A DNA stretch of 18,662 nucleotides from Clostridiaceae bacterium (GCA_016297555.1 JAEDGK010000032.1:1-18662); one strand, 5' to 3'; positions 1 to 6,853 are shown, counted from the first letter of the stretch. Notes: generated by a model not told the origin, from the letters alone. Program-made: numbers and translations.

Positions 1-108
1 AGCGAAAAGTAAAAACAGGCTCGGGATTTGGAGCTATTTTTGCTTTCGCAGTGAGGGAAGCATATCTTCTATATGCGACCGAGCGAGAAAGTGAAAAGAG
101 CCCAAATC
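1..108. repeat. Structured region downstream of the split transketolase operon
   Basis: This stretch follows the stop codon of the C-terminal transketolase gene and is dense in inverted repeats. GATTTGG (25-31) pairs with CCAAATC (102-108, reaching into the stop codon). Inside it lies a perfect hairpin, GCATAT 60-65 with ATATGC 71-76. A second imperfect hairpin joins GCGAAA (2-7) with TTTCGC (44-49), helped by an A-run and T-run and by GCTC/GAGC at its tip. It may be the operon's 3' end or terminator, or a fragment of a repetitive intergenic element cut by the window edge. There is no clean hairpin followed directly by a T-tract, so terminator function is uncertain. Confidence 0.4.
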
Positions 109-1117
109 AGGCTTCGTCATCCCAGTCGTCGTCGAGTTCGAAGTCCTTACCCATAACTTCACGAACAGCAGCAATAATACCGTTCTGGTCAATGCCGAGG
201 ATTGACATAATATCCTCGTGGAGACCGATGGGTGCAAACTTGTCGGGAATGCCGAGCTGCTTGAATGCACAGCCCTTGCCGGCTTCAACGATAACCTCGG
301 CAACGGCGCTGCCCAGACCGCCCACAACATTGTGGTCCTCAACGGTGATGATGCGGCGGGTATCCATAACTGCCTTAACGATTGCCTCGCGGTCAATCGG
401 CTTAATGGTGTGCATATTGAGAACTCTGACTTTCAGACCGTCGTTAGCCTCAAGGAATTTTGCCGCCTGATATGCCTGGAAAACGCAGGAGCCGCAGGCG
501 ATAACGGTGATATCGGAGCCTTCGTTGATTGTAACAGCCTTGCCGACCTCGAAGCCGTAATCCGTGCTGTCATAAAGAACGCGGTCAAAGCCTCTGTTAA
601 TTCTTATGTAATAGGGACCGTAATTGTCATAAGCCGCATGAACGGCATTGTAGGTTTCAAGACCGTCCGCAGGGCAGATAACCGTCAGGTTGGGTATGGA
701 GCGGCAAACCGCAAGGTCGCAGATGGCGTGGTGAGTTGAGCCCGCCTGACCGAAAGAGGTTCCCGCATGGGTTGCGATTATCTTCGCATTAACATTCTGA
801 TAGCAGATGTCGGTGTGAAGCTGGTCGGCGCTTCTGAGAGAAGCGAAAACGGAGAAGGTTGAAAGGAAGGGAACAAGGCCGGCTCTTGCCATACCTGCCG
901 CCATACCGAACATATTCTGCTCCGCAATACCTACATTGAAAAATCTGTCGGGGAATTTTTCGCCGAACATTCCGATTTTGGTTGATTTTGCAAGGTCAGC
1001 CGTTAAAGCGACAACCTCGGGATGCTTTTCGCCAAGCTCGCAGAGAGCCTTTCCGTAAATTTCAGCAGTTGAAAAAGCGGTTGATTCAACAGCGGTATAG
1101 GTCATTCCTCCTGCCAT
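107..1117 (-). CDS. Transketolase, C-terminal subunit (split transketolase)
   Basis: 336 residues. It carries the pyrimidine-binding and C-terminal domains of a transketolase whose N-terminal half is a separate upstream gene. The catalytic glutamate that activates thiamine diphosphate is E66 in GIAEQNMFG. Further on come the SADQL and GSTHH stretches (about 96-130), IPNLTVICPAD typical of this domain, and a C-terminal domain with VEDHNVVGGLG. The protein ends in a very acidic tail (DDDWDDEA). ATG 1117 was chosen because GGAGGG lies 9 bases upstream, inside the last codons of the N-subunit gene. An in-frame ATG at 1105 has a purine-rich run only one base away, too close. The gap to the N-subunit gene is 2 bases, so the two are co-translated. 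The family transfers two-carbon ketol units; the donor and acceptor cannot be read from the sequence. A DXS-like role is unlikely, because DXS is a single fused protein. Confidence 0.93.
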   Translation of the reverse strand: MAGGMTYTAVESTAFSTAEIYGKALCELGEKHPEVVALTADLAKSTKIGMFGEKFPDRFFNVGIAEQNMFGMAAGMARAGLVPFLSTFSVFASLRSADQLHTDICYQNVNAKIIATHAGTSFGQAGSTHHAICDLAVCRSIPNLTVICPADGLETYNAVHAAYDNYGPYYIRINRGFDRVLYDSTDYGFEVGKAVTINEGSDITVIACGSCVFQAYQAAKFLEANDGLKVRVLNMHTIKPIDREAIVKAVMDTRRIITVEDHNVVGGLGSAVAEVIVEAGKGCAFKQLGIPDKFAPIGLHEDIMSILGIDQNGIIAAVREVMGKDFELDDDWDDEA

Positions 1118-1119
1118 AA

Positions 1120-1989
1120 TCAGATGCCCTCCTTTTCTGCGCGAGCAACACGCGCGGCATAATATTTTTCAAGGCTTTCTTTTGCCTTCTGATATTTTTC
1201 CTCATCAAGTGCGCCGTAATGCCACTTATAGTCGCCCTCCATATAATCAACGCCGGCGCCCTTTGTGGTGTCAGCAATAATCATAACGGGAGCGCCCTTG
1301 TTTTCAAGAGCAAAGTCAATGGCTTCTGACAGCTCGTTCATATTCTGACCGTCAACCTCTTTAACGATGAAGCCGAAGGAACGCCACTTGTCGGCAAAAG
1401 GTTCAAGGGACATAACATCCTCGGTTTTGCCGTCGATCATGCACTTGTTGCGGTCAACAAACGAAATGAGATTATCGGCTTTGAAATGAGCGGCAGCCAT
1501 ACCTGCTTCCCAGTTTGAGCCTTCGTCGCACTCGCCGTCGCCGAGAATACAGTATGTTTTGTAATCCTTACCGAGAACCTTTGCGGCAAGAGCTGTGCCC
1601 AGAGCGATTGAAAGTCCGTGACCGAGGGAGCCTGTTGAAGCGTCAACACCGACAACCTTGTTAGAATCAAGATGGATTCCCATTTTGGAATTGGTAAGGT
1701 TGAAGGTTTTGAGCTGCTCCTTATCGTTGAAGCCGAGCTCGCAGAGCACGCTCGCGTAGGCAACGCCTGCGTGACCCTTACTGAGAATGAAGCGGTCTCT
1801 GTCTTCCCACTTAGGATTGGAAACATCATACTTCATGTACTTGTAGTAGAGAATGGTCAGCATATCCATAACGCTCATGCCGCCGCCTATATGAGCGCTG
1901 CCCGCCCAATAAGTGGTGTCAAGGCAAAGGTTACGCAGCTCGTGAGCCTTTTTCTCAAGAGCCAGCCATTCCTGCTTTGTTAATGCCAT
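1120..1989 (-). CDS. Transketolase, N-terminal (TPP-binding) subunit
   Basis: 289 residues, the usual length for the thiamine diphosphate-binding half of a split transketolase. Visible motifs are H33 in SAHIGG and H73 in SKGHAG (active-site histidines of the family), STGSLGHGLS at about 118-127, and the TPP/Mg motif GDG at 150-152 ending at N181 (GDGECDEG...DRN). ATG 1989 has GGAGG 8 bases upstream. With the adjacent C-terminal subunit it should form the cytoplasmic heterotetramer. Split transketolases serve the non-oxidative pentose phosphate pathway in many Clostridia and archaea, but paired genes also work in dedicated sugar pathways (apiose, sulfoquinovose). Linkage here to an aminotransferase suggests a dedicated role, which is inference. 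Confidence 0.94.
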   Translation of the reverse strand: MALTKQEWLALEKKAHELRNLCLDTTYWAGSAHIGGGMSVMDMLTILYYKYMKYDVSNPKWEDRDRFILSKGHAGVAYASVLCELGFNDKEQLKTFNLTNSKMGIHLDSNKVVGVDASTGSLGHGLSIALGTALAAKVLGKDYKTYCILGDGECDEGSNWEAGMAAAHFKADNLISFVDRNKCMIDGKTEDVMSLEPFADKWRSFGFIVKEVDGQNMNELSEAIDFALENKGAPVMIIADTTKGAGVDYMEGDYKWHYGALDEEKYQKAKESLEKYYAARVARAEKEGI

Positions 1990-2020
1990 TGGAAATTCCT
2001 CCTGTTTATATCATATTAAA

Positions 2021-2039
2021 GGGCGGATACCGACCGCCC
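2021..2039 (-). terminator. Weak hairpin in the aminotransferase-transketolase gap (attenuator or terminator)
   Basis: GGGCGG (2021-2026) and CCGCCC (2034-2039) form a 6-base GC stem with a 7-base loop. Read on the minus strand it is followed by TTTAATAT, a poor T-tract, and then by the ribosome binding site of the transketolase N-subunit gene. It could partly terminate transcripts coming from the aminotransferase gene, or simply be a leader stem. I found no convincing SigA promoter in the 108-base gap. Confidence 0.4.
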
Positions 2040-2079
2040 AAACGGTTCAATAATAAAGACAACCAATACTTCGGAAAAG

Positions 2080-2094
2080 TTCACATAATGTGAA
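2080..2094. promoter_or_regulatory. Palindromic site TTCACAT-A-ATGTGAA
   Basis: A perfect 7-base inverted repeat with a one-base centre lies 3 bases beyond the aminotransferase stop codon and about 90 bases before the transketolase start. On the minus strand it is followed by CTTTT. It resembles an operator half-site pair (TGTGA/TCACA type) but could also be a small 3' stem. No regulator gene is near. Confidence 0.35.
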
Positions 2095-2097
2095 TTA

Positions 2098-3360
2098 TTA
2101 TCCGAGCTCGGGATGGTTTTTGCGAAGAACATGGAAGGCTTCTTCGGCAACCTCGATTGTGTGCTTGATATCCTCGTCGGAAAGAGAAGCATTGATGAAG
2201 TGGTTATGATGGTTAGTCATAAATACGCCTCTCTTGACGATTTCGGCAATCCACTCCTGATGAAGAATGAGCGAATCGTCATCTTTAAGCATCAGGTAGA
2301 ACAGCGCGGGCTCGCCCGAAACCGAAAGATGGAAGCCGTTTGTTTCGGCAGCGGCTTTGAGTCCGTCGGTAAGCATTGTTCCCTTTTGGCGGAAAAGCTC
2401 GGGAGTGTTGAGCTTCTTCATCTTTTCGATGCAGGCGATACCTGCCGCAAAGGGAATCGCGCTCATCCAATAGCTGCCTGTGTATGAAAGACCGCTGATT
2501 GCACTCTTGAGCCATTCCTTGCCGCAAAGAGCGGAAACATTCCAGCCGTTTGCAAGCGCTTTGCAGAAGCAGATAAGGTCGGCTTCAAAGCCGTAATAAT
2601 GGTCGGAGCCTGCAAGGTCAAGCCTGAATCCTGCTCTTACATCGTCAACGATAAGAACTATTCCCTTTTCGGTGCAGAGCTTTCTGACTTTCTGCCAATA
2701 GCCCTCTGCGGGGAGAACATTGTCAATGAAATTGCCGTGGAGATAGGGAGTTGAGATGAAAGCGGCTATCTCGCCCTCGTTTTCGGCAACTATTCTTTCA
2801 AGAGCCTCAAAATCGTTCCAATCAACATAAAGGTTATTGGCAACATCCTCGGGAATAACGCCGGGATAGTCAACCTTCTGGCACCACGGAGCAACGCCGT
2901 GATAGAAGCCGTTGACAAAAATTATCTTCTTTCTGTGGGTAGCGGCTCTTGCCGTCATAATAGCGGCAGTTGTTGTGTCGCCGCCGTTCTTTGCAAAGAA
3001 TGCCCAGTCAGCCGAAGCAACGGTATCAACAAGGCACTCGGCAAATTCTATGATTTTGCTTGAAGGAGCGGTAACGCAGTTTTCGATTTTAGCCTGAGCC
3101 ATTGCCGCCGCGTCAACATCGGGGTCATTATAACCGAGAACATTGGGGCCGTAAGCGCACATATAGTCGATAAACTTGTTTCCGTCAACATCCCAGAAAT
3201 ATGAGCCCTTTGCCTTTGAGCTGAAAAGCGGATAGGCAGAAACGGGGATGCAGCAGCCCTCGGCAGGACCCTGATGGCCGTAAAGACCCGAGGGGATAAC
3301 CTTGGTCGCTCTTTCAAAAAGCTCGCGGCTCTTATCATATGTATTTATTTTCATACTCAT
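2098..3360 (-). CDS. Class III PLP aminotransferase, glutamate-1-semialdehyde aminomutase-like
   Basis: 420 residues from the start chosen here. Fold-type I class III features are WDVDGNKFIDYMCAYGPNVLGY (split here as WDVDG and GPNVLGY, about 56-77), a phosphate-binding NGGDTT (125-130), YHG at 153-155, the cofactor-ring aspartate D239 in LIVDDVRAGFR, and the Schiff-base lysine K267 in CKALANGW. The layout is closest to glutamate-1-semialdehyde aminomutase and its many non-haem relatives. No heme genes are nearby, so a haem role is unlikely. The usual NSGTEA loop is changed to NGGDTT, which suggests a different amino donor or acceptor. A longer reading from 3423 would overlap the upstream gene. 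AGGAGG at 3369-3374 places the start at ATG 3360, 8 bases away. The upstream SCP2-like gene ends 13 bases before. The substrate is unknown. Confidence 0.9.
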   Translation of the reverse strand: MSMKINTYDKSRELFERATKVIPSGLYGHQGPAEGCCIPVSAYPLFSSKAKGSYFWDVDGNKFIDYMCAYGPNVLGYNDPDVDAAAMAQAKIENCVTAPSSKIIEFAECLVDTVASADWAFFAKNGGDTTTAAIMTARAATHRKKIIFVNGFYHGVAPWCQKVDYPGVIPEDVANNLYVDWNDFEALERIVAENEGEIAAFISTPYLHGNFIDNVLPAEGYWQKVRKLCTEKGIVLIVDDVRAGFRLDLAGSDHYYGFEADLICFCKALANGWNVSALCGKEWLKSAISGLSYTGSYWMSAIPFAAGIACIEKMKKLNTPELFRQKGTMLTDGLKAAAETNGFHLSVSGEPALFYLMLKDDDSLILHQEWIAEIVKRGVFMTNHHNHFINASLSDEDIKHTIEVAEEAFHVLRKNHPELG

Positions 3361-3368
3361 TTCAGCAG

Positions 3369-3374
3369 CCTCCT
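3369..3374 (-). promoter_or_regulatory. Ribosome binding site fixing the aminotransferase start
   Basis: AGGAGG, 8 bases before ATG 3360 and overlapping the stop codon of the upstream gene. It rules out the 21-residue N-terminal extension that the longest reading frame would give. Confidence 0.85.
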
Positions 3375-4132
3375 TATGCAAGATACAGCGCAACGCGGTC
3401 AAGAATTCTGTTGAGATTGTCAAGCATGGAAATCATGCCCTTCATCACAATGTCACCCTTGCCTATGCAGGCAACCGCATTGACCTTGCCGTCAAACAAA
3501 TCTCTTGCGAGATTAATGGATTCAAACTCCATAATGGCTCTGGGAGCCTCGCAGGGCTTCTTGATGCCGAGAAGTCTGTGGTTTTTAACTCTGATTGTGG
3601 TTGCGGGGCCGTTTTTAATGCTGAAAGCAATCTCGCCGTCAACCATATGGTCGGCGGAAAACTTGCCGATTTCATCATTATTGCCGATTTGGGCAATGGC
3701 AACCGTTATTGTATAAAGCATAAGAGAGGTGCTGATTCTGAAGAAATCTTCATTTTCAAGATCAGCAGGGTCGGGTCTCATATACTTATTGAGCAAATCC
3801 GTAAGCTTTGTGAAGTCTTTAAGCAGGAAGCCTATGTGGGTAAAGCCTTTTGAGGGAATGGGAGTGACGGTTCCGTCAATAAGTCCGTTAAACTTTTCGC
3901 AAGAGCTGAAAGGAAGCTTAACATGGCATTTGGCGCAGCCTTGCTCCATCCTGCATCTGCCGTTATTGAAAGTAATGGTGGCACTCGGACCGCCCTTTAC
4001 CTCAAAACCGATGGAAATCGGCTTTTTGTTTGTGAGAATACTCTCAGCCTCGGGAGCAAGCTCGCAAAGGTTTTCAAGAGTACCCAGCACGGCATAAAGA
4101 TTGATGTAAGCAAGTGTTTTCTGATCAATCAT
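3374..4132 (-). CDS. Tandem SCP2-like repeat protein, function unknown
   Basis: 252 residues, no signal peptide, no transmembrane segment. The protein is two diverged copies of one unit of about 120 residues. GPSATI (48-53) matches GPATTI (175-180), C69 region/F75 matches C194/F203, DG 86-87 matches DG 214-215, KG 95-96 matches KG 225-226, and both copies end in a helix (TDLLNKY; LDNLNRIL). The pattern (ligand-pocket beta strands, then DG, then a short C-terminal helix) recalls SCP2 sterol-carrier domains, which hold lipids or other hydrophobic ligands; this assignment is by eye. Copy 1 is rich in cysteine (C60, C66, C69, C78), a possible metal or redox site absent from copy 2. ATG 4132 has GGAGG 8 bases upstream. 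It is the first gene after a strong promoter and lies 13 bases from the aminotransferase gene, so it probably serves the same pathway. Confidence 0.8.
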   Translation of the reverse strand: MIDQKTLAYINLYAVLGTLENLCELAPEAESILTNKKPISIGFEVKGGPSATITFNNGRCRMEQGCAKCHVKLPFSSCEKFNGLIDGTVTPIPSKGFTHIGFLLKDFTKLTDLLNKYMRPDPADLENEDFFRISTSLMLYTITVAIAQIGNNDEIGKFSADHMVDGEIAFSIKNGPATTIRVKNHRLLGIKKPCEAPRAIMEFESINLARDLFDGKVNAVACIGKGDIVMKGMISMLDNLNRILDRVALYLA

Positions 4133-4171
4133 TTATAATTCCTCCTTATAAAATAAAAATATTATAAATTT

Positions 4172-4200
4172 ATTTTAACAGATTGATTGTGAATTGTCAA
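4172..4200 (-). promoter_or_regulatory. SigA-type promoter of the SCP2/aminotransferase/transketolase operon
   Basis: Read on the minus strand: -35 TTGACA (4195-4200, perfect), a 17-base spacer, -10 TAAAAT (4172-4177, 5 of 6). The sequence around it is very AT-rich. The predicted transcript starts near 4165, giving a leader of about 30 bases. Confidence 0.85.
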
Positions 4201-4254
4201 CAAATTATATTTATTATTTCCATATATAATAATAAGATTGTCTAAAAACAAAAT

Positions 4255-4293
4255 CCGGCAATGAGCAAGCGAAAAAACCGCCGTCATTGCCGG
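4255..4293 (-). terminator. Intrinsic terminator of the mtnN operon
   Basis: A perfect 10-base stem, CCGGCAATGA (4255-4264) with TCATTGCCGG (4284-4293), with a 19-base loop. Read on the minus strand it is followed by ATTTTGTTTTT. It lies 54 bases after the small membrane protein gene and before the promoter of the next operon. The other side has TAAAAAG, so it does not look like an efficient plus-strand terminator. Confidence 0.85.
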
Positions 4294-4346
4294 TAAAAAG
4301 TATTGATATTATATCACGCAAGGATAAAAAGGTCAAGCTTAAAGAA

Positions 4347-4658
4347 TTATTTATTTTTGAGCTTTCGGATTATTCCGATAACGGCAAAAGCCGCCGCCGA
4401 ACCGGCTGCAATAAGAGAAAACATAATGGCAAGGATTCCAAGACCTTCGTTCCCGTGGGTGTTTATAAGCAGAGCGCAAGCCCAAGCCGCCGCAGCCATA
4501 ACCAAAACGGTTATCATCAAAATTTTTGACGCTTTTTTGCTTTTCAGACAGGCAATCTGAATAATCAAACCAACGACCGCGGGAATAACGAAAATCTCAA
4601 GTATGTTCAAAGCTTCCTGACTCACAGAATATTCCTCATTTCTATATTTTTTCAGCAT
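4347..4658 (-). CDS. Small membrane protein, function unknown
   Basis: 103 residues with three hydrophobic helices, roughly 20-38, 46-66 and 76-97, and positively charged ends (RKLKNK at the C-terminus). No family is recognised. ATG 4658 overlaps the end of mtnN by 7 bases, which points to translational coupling, though no clear ribosome binding site precedes it. An alternative is GTG 4625, which has GAGGA at a good distance and would give 92 residues with the same three helices. The terminator at 4255-4293 closes this unit. Being tied to mtnN could mean a link to purine or sulfur salvage, but the sequence itself gives no sign of it. Confidence 0.65.
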   Translation of the reverse strand: MLKKYRNEEYSVSQEALNILEIFVIPAVVGLIIQIACLKSKKASKILMITVLVMAAAAWACALLINTHGNEGLGILAIMFSLIAAGSAAAFAVIGIIRKLKNK

Positions 4659-5347
4659 TCATTCGCAACAAAATGCTCTATTATAGCCGCGGCATTAGCT
4701 GCCGCAAGGGGCAGAAACTCGCCGTAATCCATATGAGACGAGCCGTCGGCGCAATCGGAAACCGCGCGCACAACGCCGAAAGGAACTCCGTTGGTATAGC
4801 AAACCTGCGCTATGCTTGCACCCTCCATTTCACAGACAATGGCGTCAAAATTTTCTGAAATAAATTTCTTTTTTCCGTTGTCTGCGATAAACTGATCTCC
4901 CGAAGCAATCACTCCTCTGACCGCCTTTACCGCTCCGCCCAGAGCCTTTACTCCCTGTTCAAGAGCCTGCACAACCGCTTCATCGCACGGGATATTGATG
5001 ATGTTAAGCCCTGAAATAAAGCCAATCGGGTCGCCGAGCGGCGAAGTGTCCATATCGTGCTGCACCAAGCTTTCAGCAACGGCAACATCGCCGATTGCGA
5101 GCTTTGCGCTCAGGCTTCCGCCCACGCCCGTGTTGATAATTCTGTCAGGAGAATATTTTATAATCATTGTCTGCGCGCACATTGCGGCGGCAACCTTGCC
5201 TATTCCGCAGGCGGCGACAACGATTTTTTTGCCGTGCAGCTCACCTGCTGCATATTCAACTCCGCTTATTTCTTCAACGGATTCAATTTTCATAATGCTC
5301 TTGATTTTTTCAACCTCTATGTGCATTGCTCCGATAATACCCGTCAC
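4652..5347 (-). CDS. mtnN: 5'-methylthioadenosine/S-adenosylhomocysteine nucleosidase
   Basis: 231 residues, the usual length. The enzyme cleaves adenine from methylthioadenosine and S-adenosylhomocysteine, feeding methionine salvage and removing methylation by-products. All three catalytic residues known from E. coli align: the glutamate in GAMHIEVE (E11 here, E12 in E. coli), the glutamate of CEMEGASIAQVC (E. coli E174) and the aspartate of VSDCAD (E. coli D197). NTGVGGSL and SGDQFI also match. The start is GTG 5347: GGAGG lies 8 bases upstream at 5356-5360, and the protein then begins TGIIGAM as in homologues. A reading from 5386 would start upstream of the likely transcription start. TTG 5350 is a weaker alternative. 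The gene overlaps the small membrane protein gene downstream. Confidence 0.95.
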   Translation of the reverse strand: MTGIIGAMHIEVEKIKSIMKIESVEEISGVEYAAGELHGKKIVVAACGIGKVAAAMCAQTMIIKYSPDRIINTGVGGSLSAKLAIGDVAVAESLVQHDMDTSPLGDPIGFISGLNIINIPCDEAVVQALEQGVKALGGAVKAVRGVIASGDQFIADNGKKKFISENFDAIVCEMEGASIAQVCYTNGVPFGVVRAVSDCADGSSHMDYGEFLPLAAANAAAIIEHFVANEC

Positions 5348-5355
5348 CAAAAACA

Positions 5356-5360
5356 CCTCC
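5356..5360 (-). promoter_or_regulatory. Ribosome binding site fixing the mtnN GTG start
   Basis: GGAGG, 8 bases before GTG 5347. It lies inside what would be coding sequence if the longer frame to 5386 were used. Confidence 0.8.
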
Positions 5361-5376
5361 GTGCCTTTCTTCGATA

Positions 5377-5405
5377 ATTCTATCACACATTCGCAGAAAT
5401 AGCAA
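5377..5405 (-). promoter_or_regulatory. SigA-type promoter of mtnN, extended -10
   Basis: Read on the minus strand: -35 TTGCTA (5400-5405, 4 of 6), a 17-base spacer ending in TGA, -10 TAGAAT (5377-5382). The TGN before the -10 makes it an extended -10 promoter. The transcript should start near 5370, leaving a short leader of about 20 bases. Confidence 0.75.
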
Positions 5406-5460
5406 CACGGATATATGGTATAAATTTATAAAAAGTGTTACAAATATATTAAATTTAATA

Positions 5461-5489
5461 TTGATAAACTGTTAATTATATGTTATTAT
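5461..5489 (+). promoter_or_regulatory. SigA-type promoter of the rmuC operon, extended -10
   Basis: -35 TTGATA (5461-5466, 5 of 6), a 17-base spacer ending in TGT, -10 TATTAT (5484-5489, 5 of 6, with the extended TGN). It points away from the mtnN promoter about 55 bases away. The transcript should start near 5496, which argues against translation from TTG 5500. Confidence 0.78.
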
Positions 5490-5508
5490 TTTCTATATAT
5501 TGTATATC

Positions 5509-5514
5509 GGAGGG
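5509..5514 (+). promoter_or_regulatory. Ribosome binding site fixing the rmuC TTG start
   Basis: GGAGGG, 6 bases before TTG 5521. The other in-frame TTG at 5500 has no ribosome binding site and sits only a few bases after the predicted transcription start. Confidence 0.75.
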
Positions 5515-5520
5515 CTTATT

Positions 5521-6843
5521 TTGGAATTTTACATAATCATTGCGCTTCTCGCGGCAATTATCATTCTGCTTATCGTTCTGCTTGCAAAGCAGGGCAAAAA
5601 CGACACGGGCGAAATCGAGCGCAAAATTGACGGCGCTGCAGAAAAAACCTCGGAGCTTTCCCGCTCACTCGGTGCAGAATTTGAGCGCAGCCGCCGAGAA
5701 ATGCAGTCGGGTCAGCAGGCAATGCGGCTTGAAACCGCAAAAACACTTTCGGATATGAGCGAAAAAATCGAGCGACTAAGGCTTGACAGCACCGAACAGC
5801 AGGGCAAAACCGAAAAAGTCCTCACGGAATCGCTCAACACGATAAGGCTCAACAACATTGAGCAAAACGAAAAGCAGAGCCGCGCGCTGACGGAAGCCGT
5901 TGACAGAATGCGTGAAAGCAACGAAAAGAAGCTTGAACAGATGCGCCTGACCGTTGACGAAAAGCTGACCTCCACCCTTTCGCAGAGGCTTGACAGCTCT
6001 TTCAAAACGGTTTCAGACAGGCTCGAAAATGTTTATAAATCTCTCGGCGAAATGAAGGAGCTTTCAAACGGAGTTACGGCAAATGTCACAACGCTCAACC
6101 GAGTTTTAACAAATGTCAAGGCAAGAGGAACATGGGCTGAGGTTCAGCTCGGCGCAATACTTGACCAAACCATTCCCGGAATGTATGAAACAAATTTTGT
6201 CTGCGTTCCCGGCTCAAAAGACAGGGTTGAATTTGCCGTTCATATTCCCTCGGGCGAGAGCGGAAAGATGACTTATCTGCCAATCGATTCAAAATTCCCG
6301 ATGGAGGATTATGTGCGCCTTTGCTCCGCCGCCGACTCGGCGGACGCCGAAGCTCTCGCCGCCGCACGCAAAGCTCTTGAAGCTCGGGTTCTCAGCGAAG
6401 CGAAAACCATAACCAAATATATCAACGTTCCCCTCACCACGCCGTTTGCGATAATGTACCTTGCCACAGAGGGGCTTTATGCCGAAATCGCCTCCTCACG
6501 CTCGGGCATTGCCGAAAAAATCAGGTCAGAATTCAATGTAATGATTGCAGGACCTACAACGGTTACGGCTCTGCTCAACTCACTTTCGCTCGGCTTCCGC
6601 GCGGTTGCCATTAACGAAAAAGCAAACGAGGTTCGTATTCTGCTTGCCGCCGCAAAGGTTCAGTATGATAAATTCAGCATTGTGCTTCAAAAGGCAAGGC
6701 AGAAGATAGACGAAGCAGGCAAGTCGCTTGACGAGGCGGGCAAGAGAAATGAAATAATCCGCAAAAAGCTGCGCGGGGTTGAAGAAATTGACGGCGGAGA
6801 CGCCGACGAGATATTAGGTTTAGAAGAAACTACAGATAAATAA
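5521..6843 (+). CDS. rmuC: RmuC-family protein (membrane-anchored, nuclease-like)
   Basis: 440 residues. An N-terminal transmembrane helix (about 3-22, EFYIIIALLAAIIILL) is followed by a long charged coiled coil (about 30-190), then the RmuC domain. RmuC domains are predicted to have a restriction-endonuclease-like fold. The likely catalytic set is E207 in GTWAEVQLG, D234/E237 in DRVEF and D256-x-K258 in IDSKFP. E. coli RmuC limits inversions between short inverted repeats and also restricts some foreign DNA; the exact biochemistry is not settled. The C-terminal part is again helical and charged. The start is TTG 5521, set by GGAGGG at 5509-5514. It is the first gene after its own promoter, with the glycosidase gene only 10 bases downstream, so the two are likely co-transcribed although no functional link is evident. 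Confidence 0.92.
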   Translation: MEFYIIIALLAAIIILLIVLLAKQGKNDTGEIERKIDGAAEKTSELSRSLGAEFERSRREMQSGQQAMRLETAKTLSDMSEKIERLRLDSTEQQGKTEKVLTESLNTIRLNNIEQNEKQSRALTEAVDRMRESNEKKLEQMRLTVDEKLTSTLSQRLDSSFKTVSDRLENVYKSLGEMKELSNGVTANVTTLNRVLTNVKARGTWAEVQLGAILDQTIPGMYETNFVCVPGSKDRVEFAVHIPSGESGKMTYLPIDSKFPMEDYVRLCSAADSADAEALAAARKALEARVLSEAKTITKYINVPLTTPFAIMYLATEGLYAEIASSRSGIAEKIRSEFNVMIAGPTTVTALLNSLSLGFRAVAINEKANEVRILLAAAKVQYDKFSIVLQKARQKIDEAGKSLDEAGKRNEIIRKKLRGVEEIDGGDADEILGLEETTDK

Positions 6844-6853
6844 GGAGGACAAC

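Noticed and set aside
218..739. Plus-strand open frame of 173 codons opposite the transketolase C-subunit gene
   Set aside because: It is a shadow of a well-supported gene, with no family match and no ribosome site.
2098..3360. Aminotransferase as hemL of haem biosynthesis
   Set aside because: The NSGTEA-type loop is altered and no haem genes are present, so only the broader class was assigned.
3361..3423. N-terminal extension of 21 residues on the aminotransferase
   Set aside because: It overlaps the upstream gene by 50 bases, and AGGAGG at 3369-3374 clearly serves ATG 3360.
3302..3853. Plus-strand open frame of 183 codons opposite the aminotransferase and SCP2-like genes
   Set aside because: It spans two real genes and their junction on the other strand, with no recognisable domain.
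5348..5386. N-terminal extension of 13 residues on mtnN
   Set aside because: The -10 box lies at 5377-5382, so these codons would be only partly transcribed, and homologues begin at the IIGAM strand.
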